Shown in pieces: positions 57,740 to 64,000 of a stretch of DNA of 64,000 bases. The position numbers and the translations under genes were made by a program. The notes beneath the pieces are model-generated. The model worked only from the letters and a program-made list of their open reading frames with translations, was not told the DNA's origin and did not search any database. The DNA is from Oceanisphaera avium (GTDB taxonomy: Bacteria > Pseudomonadota > Gammaproteobacteria > Enterobacterales > Aeromonadaceae), in contig NZ_CP021376.1 in assembly GCF_002157875.1 (NCBI RefSeq), forward strand, positions 2,644,501-2,708,500, written 5' to 3'. Positions within the stretch are counted from its first letter, which is position 1. Each line of letters begins with the position of its first letter.

Positions 57740-58945
57740 TTAGCACTGAGTGATCAATTCGGCTTGGTTAAGTATGGCTAGTAAGGCGGCGATATCTAAG
57801 TTAACCGTAGCTGTTGGCACTTGAAAATGAGTCGCAATAATCTCGCTTAGCTCTACTGCGGTGATGGCCTCTTGTTGCAATAATTGCCAAGCCACTTTGC
57901 CGCTAGAGTTAAGACGATGAATGGCACCACTTTCATTATGGATCAGAAATAACTCTTCAGCTAACGGGTAGCTAGTGACACTAGGTGAAGCAGTCCACTT
58001 ACTATCTGCTTTTTGAACATAAATTTTATCTTGCTCATTAGTGGGTGCTGTAGGTGGTACCTTAATCAAGCTGGCTCGATTCATATTTTGTAAGTGAGGG
58101 TGTTTAATGACCTCGGCTAAGTAACGTGCACCGACTAAGGGCTCAGAGTAGCGTAATAGCAAGCAGGGTACACTTTGCATCAAGGGTAATAAGCGCTGTA
58201 AAAGTATTGAGGTTTGGGCTTCACGAGCAAAGTTTTGGCAAAGTAATTGTAATAAACCTTCCGCAGGCGGTAGGGTCACGACTTGAGGATGAGTAATGCT
58301 GGCATCGCGTTCTAATAAAACAATGGCACCTATTGGACAGCGCTCATCTAAATGGGCTAGGCCACCAGACTTTGGCAGCACAAAGCGATAGCGATCATCT
58401 TCAGGACCTGCATAACGGTTCGCATAATCCACAAACTCAGCGGAGAAACTCGCCGGTAAAGGTAAACGCAATCTAGGCGCAACGCCCATGGCAACCCCTT
58501 CGCCATTTTCTGTTAGCCCTAATACGTCATCCCCAAATAAACGATAGCCGGCTGCGGCAAAGGCCACGGACAAGGTACTTTTACCCGCTTTGCTACTTTC
58601 AGGAAATAGCACTAATCGCTGGTTGATCTCTACACTGGCACAATGTAGCCCTAAGAGCTCAGGTTGAGTTTGTAACCGCTCGCTTAAAAGATCGCCAACT
58701 AAGCTACAAGCCGCAGAAGCGGGGGAGGGGAGATGAAATTCATTAGCTTCATGCAAAGAACCTTGCCATAAGCCGGTAGCATCACGATAAATATAGCGCG
58801 TTGGCAAGATTGAGCTTGGCGGACTTACCTTGATAGGCCAGCTAGGCATAGCTTGCATTAGAGCCTGTACCACTTCTGGAACGCCATCAACCCGTAAGCA
58901 ACGCCCCACATAAGGCAGCTCTAAATCGACGATATCTTGGTTCAT
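57740..58945 (-). CDS. HPr-kinase-like and PqqD-like domain fusion protein
   Basis: The 401-residue protein has a region resembling HprK: His101 in GLHCASVEI, a P-loop-type segment PESSKAGKST (115-124) and FGDDVLGL (GDD at 138-140). The first Gly of Walker A is replaced by Glu116. Residues about 325-401 resemble PqqD, with EELFLIHNESGAIHRLN and VAWQLLQ, the fold that binds leader peptides in RiPP pathways. Its ATG overlaps the stop of the preceding small gene (TAATG), so the two are translationally coupled. I infer kinase-type modification of that peptide; no substrate is proven. Confidence 0.75.
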   Translation of the reverse strand: MNQDIVDLELPYVGRCLRVDGVPEVVQALMQAMPSWPIKVSPPSSILPTRYIYRDATGLWQGSLHEANEFHLPSPASAACSLVGDLLSERLQTQPELLGLHCASVEINQRLVLFPESSKAGKSTLSVAFAAAGYRLFGDDVLGLTENGEGVAMGVAPRLRLPLPASFSAEFVDYANRYAGPEDDRYRFVLPKSGGLAHLDERCPIGAIVLLERDASITHPQVVTLPPAEGLLQLLCQNFAREAQTSILLQRLLPLMQSVPCLLLRYSEPLVGARYLAEVIKHPHLQNMNRASLIKVPPTAPTNEQDKIYVQKADSKWTASPSVTSYPLAEELFLIHNESGAIHRLNSSGKVAWQLLQQEAITAVELSEIIATHFQVPTATVNLDIAALLAILNQAELITQC

Positions 58946-59271
58946 TAACGGCGCTGAGGTCCTAAAATTGCATCTTCTAAGATACGAATGGGATCTTCTG
59001 TATACTCGCGAACGCGTTCTCTAGGGCGGTAATCATAACGGCTAATACGCGAATAACTGGGTCTTGAGTAACTCGGGTAAGAGTAACTGCTGCTCCAACT
59101 TCCCGCTTGAACTTGACCTATGCTAAACAGCGTAGGAGCCACATAGGCACCTGCGATGCCTGCGCCGATCATTGTTAATAATCTTCTACGAGTTTGGCGT
59201 TTTTGCTCCGTCTCGTTAAGTTTAGCTTGTTCATCTGCCGTTTGATTTTTATCAAGTTTATTATGCGGCAT
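58945..59271 (-). CDS. Tat-leader small protein with Ser/Tyr-rich tail
   Basis: The start at 59271 is set by GGAGG five bases upstream; an in-frame ATG at 59316 has no such site. The 108-residue protein has a charged N-region, a twin-arginine motif TRRRLLT (27-33), a hydrophobic stretch to about residue 54, and a possible cleavage after VQA (54-56). The tail (57-108) opens with alternating Ser, Tyr and Pro (about 58-83) and ends with a charged Arg/Glu segment. It is coupled to the HPr-kinase/PqqD gene and is a plausible substrate. I know no named family for it. Confidence 0.7.
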   Translation of the reverse strand: MPHNKLDKNQTADEQAKLNETEQKRQTRRRLLTMIGAGIAGAYVAPTLFSIGQVQAGSWSSSYSYPSYSRPSYSRISRYDYRPRERVREYTEDPIRILEDAILGPQRR

Positions 59272-59492
59272 AGATGCCTCCAAATGTTTACTTACTACTA
59301 GCGATAATTCCACCATAACACTGGCTAAGCTTTGTCTCTAGCCAATGCGCGCAACCGTCAGACTTAAACTGTCGCTAATTAAGGTTTTCTTTAACTGTTT
59401 TGCCAGTAATAGCATAAGCCTGACTCGAATACTCGTTACACAATGCTCCTTATTGGTCTTTTCGGTTAACTGTTTCCTAGTTAATCCTTTCT

Positions 59493-61400
59493 TTAAGAGG
59501 AGCGTTTTTTCTTAAAGTACTTTTTAATGGCTTTATATTCATCTAGCTTTATCATTTTCTCTGATAGTTCTAATGCAGCTATAATAGAGATATGAGCGCC
59601 GTCTGCCGAATAAGGGATTTCCCTAGAATTAGCTACCAAGGTATCATTAGTAAATAATTTATCTTTATGAACGTAGATAAATTTATTATTACGTTGCGCA
59701 AGTTGAGCAAGTTGTTGTTCAACCTGATCGATGTATTTAGTGTTTTCTTCTTCGGCTATAAAAGATTTATTATCGAGTGCAGGGCCACCTAGTAAATGAG
59801 ATATGTAATCCTCTCCGATATTTCTTTTATAAATACTAGGACTAGGTAGATATACCATCGCCGTTCCTTGCTCTGTAATATGATTAATCATATTGATGAC
59901 TTCTTCGGGAGAAGTGTTTTCATAGTTAAGAAATGCGTCCCAGCGCGCAGAGATAAAGATCATATCATAATTTTTTATATTGTTTTCTACATACTCTCGA
60001 TTAGCCATACATTGGCTATATCCTATGTGACTGGGTTCACCATTAAATTCCTTAGAAAAAGAGGGGTAACAAGAGTTTGTAGTAATGGCATCAATAGCAA
60101 TGTTTTCGTATTTTCCAATAATATCTAATAGGGGCTCAAAGTGGCCTGCAAAAGAATCACCAAATAATAATACTCGAGACGTTTTTTTAGTTAAGCCGAT
60201 TTTGCAGTTTAAATAATCATCGTCTGCTACCCCAGCACCTGGTGAGCCAAAGCAGTAACCGCTTTCGCGACTCGCCATATCATAAACCTCTAAGTTCCCT
60301 AATGCTTGTTGCTTGTTTTGATAATGACTGAATATTAAACTTCCTGAAGCGCATACTAATATAGCAACATACAGTACTTTAAGTTTAACTAAACTAAATA
60401 TATTGTTTAAATCAAAATTAAATCTAATGCTTTCTATATATTTAAAGCTTAAATATCCTAACAAAACAGATAAGGGAATAGCTAAATAAGCAAGAGAGCT
60501 TTTTAATGAGAAATAATAAATAGCTACTACTAGTGGCCAATGCCATAAATAAATAGAGTAAGACCAGGCCCCTAACTTTTCAAATATAATATTTCCTGTA
60601 ATTATACTATCGTTGCGCTGTGCTTGGATAATAAAGAAAGCGCCTACTACTGGGAATAATGCGATTAAACCTGGCCAAGGTGTACTTGCAGAGACAAAAA
60701 AATATGAGCCCAAAATAAAGGTCAATCCAGTTAGCTCTAACATTTTCTTTTGTCTGGTGGTGGTGCTAAAGGGGTACACATAAGCAAGCCCACCTACCAT
60801 CATCTCCCACGCTCGACTAGAGAGTAAGTAGTAAGCGGAGCTGGGTGCAGTTGAAGTTAAGTAAATACAATATAAGAAACTAATGGCGCTAGCATAGATA
60901 ATTATCTTTTTTAATGTTTGCTGACTAGTTAATTTATATAAAGCCAAAAGAACGAGAGGATATATAATGTAGAATTGCCATTCTACTGAAAGTGACCAAG
61001 TGTGAAGGAGCCATTTTTCAAGAGAAGAAGCGTCGAAATATCCCGCTTCATTAAGGTAAATAATGTTAGACAGAAAAGCCATACTACCTGTAACGTGCTT
61101 ACCTAATAACTTATGCTCTAATGGCGTTAAATATAAATAACCAAAGATAAGAAGCGTTAAGCACAGTACGGCCAAAGCGGGGATGATCCTATTTGCTCTA
61201 GCTACATAAAATTTTAATAAAGAAAAATTTTCTTTTTCTATTCCTCTAAATATTATCCCAGTCATTAAGAAACCTGAAATAACAAAAAATACGTCTACGC
61301 CTGCAAATCCACCTGGTAGCCAAGTGGGATTAAAGTGAAAGATTACCACTGCTATTACTGCCAGTGCTCTTAATCCATTAATATCTTTTCTAAATTTCAC
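59493..61400 (-). CDS. OafA-type membrane acyltransferase with SGNH domain
   Basis: The 635-residue protein has an acyltransferase-3 membrane domain of about ten helices (from FRKDINGLRALAV, with the conserved His22 in VIFHF) and a C-terminal SGNH domain starting near residue 365, with LFGDSFAGHF and the D600/H603 pair in SADGAHIS. Such proteins O-acetylate LPS, peptidoglycan or other glycans. The start is GTG. The gene is clearly more AT-rich than its neighbours and is followed by a long AT-rich non-coding stretch, suggesting transfer. Confidence 0.9.
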   Translation of the reverse strand: MKFRKDINGLRALAVIAVVIFHFNPTWLPGGFAGVDVFFVISGFLMTGIIFRGIEKENFSLLKFYVARANRIIPALAVLCLTLLIFGYLYLTPLEHKLLGKHVTGSMAFLSNIIYLNEAGYFDASSLEKWLLHTWSLSVEWQFYIIYPLVLLALYKLTSQQTLKKIIIYASAISFLYCIYLTSTAPSSAYYLLSSRAWEMMVGGLAYVYPFSTTTRQKKMLELTGLTFILGSYFFVSASTPWPGLIALFPVVGAFFIIQAQRNDSIITGNIIFEKLGAWSYSIYLWHWPLVVAIYYFSLKSSLAYLAIPLSVLLGYLSFKYIESIRFNFDLNNIFSLVKLKVLYVAILVCASGSLIFSHYQNKQQALGNLEVYDMASRESGYCFGSPGAGVADDDYLNCKIGLTKKTSRVLLFGDSFAGHFEPLLDIIGKYENIAIDAITTNSCYPSFSKEFNGEPSHIGYSQCMANREYVENNIKNYDMIFISARWDAFLNYENTSPEEVINMINHITEQGTAMVYLPSPSIYKRNIGEDYISHLLGGPALDNKSFIAEEENTKYIDQVEQQLAQLAQRNNKFIYVHKDKLFTNDTLVANSREIPYSADGAHISIIAALELSEKMIKLDEYKAIKKYFKKKRSS

Positions 61401-61517
61401 AGCTTTATATCCATGATTAAAGTAATTCTAATTTATAAAATTATAATAATTAAAATTTAAATTAGATTCGATGCTACTTAAGAGAAATAGATATAGCAAT
61501 GCATGTCAATCTAAGAT

Positions 61518-61539
61518 AACTCTAATTTAGAGTTTTTTT
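61518..61539 (+). terminator. Orphan terminator-like hairpin on the + strand
   Basis: AACTCTA (61518-61524), ATT, TAGAGTT (61528-61534), then T residues. No + strand gene lies upstream; TATAAT at 61442-61447 could start a short RNA. Confidence 0.4.
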
Positions 61540-61987
61540 AATTGGCTTTAGCTAAAGATAATCAGTGTTATTCAGTTATACTAGAAGAAGTTTTTTGTTC
61601 TAGTTAGGAGTTAGCTTTGATTAGTAATTGTTAATTAAGACTAGTCTACGCTAAGCTGTTACACGGCTCACTTAACGCCATAAGCAAGAACATCGATCAA
61701 GGAAGCTAAATTTTTAAGTCTATAGTGGCTGCTACTTTAGTATAAGTTAATAAGTTAGATATTAACGCGCTAATAGACGTCAAATAAAAAATAGTGGTTT
61801 GCGGCTATTTATGACGCATAAAAATAGGGGGGTTATTGCGACTATATTTGTCAAGTATGAGCATTATCTAGCAACATGTTATAGGTATTTTAATTAACAG
61901 GCTGGGCAGAGTTATTTGTTTTAAATGTTCAACTTTATTAAGTTACCAAATAATAGTAAGTCGATATATATTATTAGAAAATAAGAG

Positions 61988-62012
61988 TCACTATTAAATT
62001 ATTTAATAGTGA
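61988..62012. repeat. Perfect 11-bp inverted repeat
   Basis: TCACTATTAAA (61988-61998), TTA, TTTAATAGTGA (62002-62012). It lies just before the tRNA operon terminator. Confidence 0.6.
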
Positions 62013-62023
62013 TATATGAGACA

Positions 62024-62062
62024 CAAAAAAACCAGTTTGCGATTAAGCGAAACTGGTTTTTT
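62024..62062. terminator. Terminator of the tRNA-Phe/Thr operon
   Basis: CCAGTTT (62032-62038) and AAACTGG (62050-62056) pair, with A and T runs outside. It lies just downstream of tRNA-Thr on the minus strand. Confidence 0.8.
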
Positions 62063-62084
62063 GCACCAACGAAGTTGGTTTGTA

Positions 62085-62160
<76 letters not shown>

Positions 62161-62165
62161 TTAAA

Positions 62166-62241
62166 TGGTGCCCGGAGACGGAATCGAACCGCCGACACGA
62201 GGATTTTCAATCCTCTGCTCTACCGACTGAGCTATCCGGGC
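62166..62241 (-). tRNA. tRNA-Phe (anticodon GAA), copy 3
   Basis: A 76-base tRNA with acceptor GCCCGGA/TCCGGGC, anticodon stem-loop GAGGATTGAAAATCCTC (anticodon GAA), GGTTCGATTCC T-arm and encoded CCA. It is identical to the two copies upstream and five bases from tRNA-Thr. Confidence 0.97.
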
Positions 62242-62271
62242 TAAACATGCTGTAACAATGTTATATTAAAA

Positions 62272-62347
62272 TGGTGCCCGGAGACGGAATCGAACCGCCG
62301 ACACGAGGATTTTCAATCCTCTGCTCTACCGACTGAGCTATCCGGGC
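62272..62347 (-). tRNA. tRNA-Phe (anticodon GAA), copy 2
   Basis: Identical to the other copies. The copies start at an exact 106-base interval and the spacers between them are similar, which indicates recent tandem duplication. Confidence 0.97.
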
Positions 62348-62377
62348 TAAACATGCCGTGACATCGTTATATTAAAA

Positions 62378-62453
62378 TGGTGCCCGGAGACGGAATCGAA
62401 CCGCCGACACGAGGATTTTCAATCCTCTGCTCTACCGACTGAGCTATCCGGGC
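62378..62453 (-). tRNA. tRNA-Phe (anticodon GAA), copy 1
   Basis: First tRNA of the operon, 13 bases after the -10 element. Same sequence as copies 2 and 3. Confidence 0.97.
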
Positions 62454-62465
62454 TAATGGGGCGAC

Positions 62466-62494
62466 ATTACATAGGATTGGCTAACCCAAGTCAA
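62466..62494 (-). promoter_or_regulatory. Promoter of the tRNA-Phe/Thr operon
   Basis: On the minus strand TTGACT (62494-62489), 17 bases, TGTAAT (62471-62466), then a GC-rich GTCGCCCC discriminator typical of stringently controlled stable RNA promoters. Confidence 0.75.
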
Positions 62495-62506
62495 CCGCTT
62501 TTTCAA

Positions 62507-62532
62507 AGACATAGGCGTGTTTGCCTATGTCT
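62507..62532 (-). terminator. Hairpin after yggX
   Basis: AGACATAGGC and GCCTATGTCT pair around a six-base loop; the T-run is weak, so termination is likely but not certain. Confidence 0.55.
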
Positions 62533-62548
62533 TGAGCAAAGCGTTGCT

Positions 62549-62824
62549 TTAGTCTGCAGTTGGTGGTGTATAACCATCCACTTTTACTTCAGCGCCTTCA
62601 AATAAGTAGGCTATCATTTCTTGCTCTAGTAACTGTCTATGCTCTGTATTCATCATGTTAAGCTTTTTCTCGTTGATCAGCATAGTTTGCTTGTGCTGCC
62701 AAGCCGCCCAAGCTTCTTTAGAGATATTGTCATAGATGCGCTTACCCAAATCGCCGGGATAAAGTTGAAAATCTAGACCTTCGGCTTCTTTATTTAAACG
62801 CTGGCAAAAAACTGTACGGCTCAT
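62549..62824 (-). CDS. yggX: Fe(2+)-trafficking protein YggX
   Basis: The 91-residue protein matches Ygg[20 protein letters not shown] with the conserved Cys7, [10 protein letters not shown], and [16 protein letters not shown]. It protects Fe-S clusters from oxidation. It follows mutY with a four-base overlap, as in enterobacteria; MutY itself is an Fe-S enzyme. Confidence 0.95.
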   Translation of the reverse strand: MSRTVFCQRLNKEAEGLDFQLYPGDLGKRIYDNISKEAWAAWQHKQTMLINEKKLNMMNTEHRQLLEQEMIAYLFEGAEVKVDGYTPPTAD

Positions 62825-63882
62825 AATTCGTTCCTTGTTTGCAGTTCTGAGTAGGCCAGTAGCTTTTTAGTGGCTGCTGCTAAACCAACTGATGCGGGGT
62901 GTTCCAAGTTATACCAAAGTCGGTCGCCGGCGGCCATGATCTCATTGGTTATCTGTGGAATTTCTACCAGCCAAGGGCTGATATCTAAATGAAAGTGACT
63001 AAAAGTATGGCGAAAACCCGCTAATGGTTGGGGAGAGCTAGCGTAAGGGAAGCGTGTCAGCCACGCTATTAACTCAGACTTGGTGTTAAATTCAGGAAAG
63101 CAATAGAGCCCACCCCAGATGCCCTGTGGTGGTCGCTGTACTAACAGTAATTGACTACCTTGCTTGAGTAGTAAAAAATGCGCCTGTTTTATAGGCTGCA
63201 GCGTTTTTTTGGGCTTAGGGTTAGGAAAAGTGGTGGGCGTTCCCAGCGCTAGCGCTTGGCAATCTTCACTTACTGGGCATAAGTGGCAGTTGGGTTTAGA
63301 GCGAGTGCAAACGGTAGCGCCTAAGTCCATCATGGCTTGGTTATATTCGCTAACGCGTGCCTTGGGCGTGAGTAGAGCCACCTGCTGCCATAGCTCATTT
63401 TCCACGGCCTTTTTGCCTGGCCAACCCGCTTGTGCCAGCCAGCGCGCTAATACTCGCTTTACGTTACCATCTAAGATGCCATGATGTTGCCCTAGTGCCA
63501 GAGATAAGATGGCTCCCGCCGTTGAAACCCCGATGCCTGGCAGCGCTAGTACTTGTTCAAATTGCTCGGGAAATTCCCCATGATATTCATCGCGAATAAT
63601 CTTGGCCGCTTTATGTAAATTACGAGCGCGCGCGTAATAGCCAAGGCCAGTCCATAAATGCAGCACCTCATCTTGTCCAGCATTGGCTAACGTCACCACA
63701 TCTGGAAAGCGTGCCATAAAGGTTTGATAGTATGGAATGACGGTAGCGACTTGTGTTTGTTGTAACATGATCTCTGAGATCCACACCCGATAAGCCGTTT
63801 TATTTATTTGCCACGGAAGCGTTTTTCGACCATGTAGTTGGTACCAAGCTAATATGCGTTCGGAAAATGAGACTGTATGCAC
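62821..63882 (-). CDS. mutY: A/G-specific adenine glycosylase
   Basis: The 353-residue protein has the helix-hairpin-helix [11 protein letters not shown], catalytic E37 (SEIMLQQT) and D138 (LDGNVKR), the [4Fe-4S] cysteines C192, C199, C202, C208, and a C-terminal NUDIX-like domain that reads 8-oxoG. It removes A mispaired with 8-oxoG. It is the first gene of mutY-yggX. Confidence 0.97.
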   Translation of the reverse strand: MHTVSFSERILAWYQLHGRKTLPWQINKTAYRVWISEIMLQQTQVATVIPYYQTFMARFPDVVTLANAGQDEVLHLWTGLGYYARARNLHKAAKIIRDEYHGEFPEQFEQVLALPGIGVSTAGAILSLALGQHHGILDGNVKRVLARWLAQAGWPGKKAVENELWQQVALLTPKARVSEYNQAMMDLGATVCTRSKPNCHLCPVSEDCQALALGTPTTFPNPKPKKTLQPIKQAHFLLLKQGSQLLLVQRPPQGIWGGLYCFPEFNTKSELIAWLTRFPYASSPQPLAGFRHTFSHFHLDISPWLVEIPQITNEIMAAGDRLWYNLEHPASVGLAAATKKLLAYSELQTRNEL

Positions 63883-64000
63883 GATGAAAGCTATCTAAAA
63901 AATAATAAGCTGATCAGAGCATAATCACCGAAATTGCGCAAATTTAGCTCGTTTTGCGCCTTGAAAATCATCTTTAGTCTTAGGACCAGCTCACTATCAG

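Larger units (their letters stand above)
61401..62023. other. AT-rich intergenic region
   Basis: About 620 bases with no supported gene. It holds an orphan terminator-like hairpin (61518-61539), a perfect palindrome (61988-62012), and presumably the promoter of the acyltransferase on the minus strand. No transposase remnant or attachment site was recognised. Confidence 0.6.

Noticed and set aside
62166..62453. Regularly spaced identical repeats that could look like a CRISPR array
   Set aside because: The repeats are complete tRNA-Phe genes with encoded CCA, and the spacers are similar to one another.

Overview
The window is a chromosomal segment of a gammaproteobacterium. The gene order degQ-zapE-rplM-rpsI-petABC-sspAB, the complete mra/dcw division and cell-wall cluster from mraZ to lpxC followed by secA, and the pepA/holC/valS block divergent from lptFG are typical of this class. 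The protein sequences look closest to the Aeromonadales (Oceanisphaera/Oceanimonas/Zobellella type). That placement is inference from memory of protein similarity, not a search.

Layout: 1-7 kb holds a Do-family protease with a sigma-E-like promoter, ZapE, ribosomal proteins L13/S9, the cytochrome bc1 complex and the SspA/SspB stress pair. 7-11.3 kb is the dolP-diaA-yraN-lpoA cluster divergent from rsmI. 11.4-11.8 kb is RNase P RNA. 12-29.6 kb is the dcw cluster with a MraZ-type promoter/operator; two of its genes, mraZ and murC, carry apparent single-base -1 frameshifts. 29.6-33.3 kb holds an M23 peptidase and secA. 33.5-37.2 kb has two paralogous chemoreceptors, each behind a sigma-28-type promoter. 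37.3-47.8 kb holds plsC, rraB, osmB, valS-holC-pepA and lptFG. 48-56.5 kb is a looser region with tRNA-Leu, mscL, a Firmicutes-like rRNA m5U methyltransferase, a small membrane protein behind a near-perfect Fur box, rsmC, dapA, an Hfq-like protein, a drug transporter and a cold-shock gene.

The most unusual stretch is 56.5-61.4 kb. A Tat-type leader peptide with a Ser/Tyr-rich tail is translationally coupled (TAATG) to a fusion of an HPr-kinase-like domain and a PqqD-like domain. It is flanked by an exported protein of unknown function and an AT-rich OafA-type acyltransferase. I read this as a candidate peptide-modification/export locus. The window closes with a tRNA-Phe x3/tRNA-Thr operon and yggX-mutY.

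Functionally most of the window is core: envelope growth (Mur, Fts, LpoA, LpxC, LptFG, PlsC, SecA), respiration (PetABC) and translation. Accessory content is concentrated at 33-37 kb and 48-62 kb.
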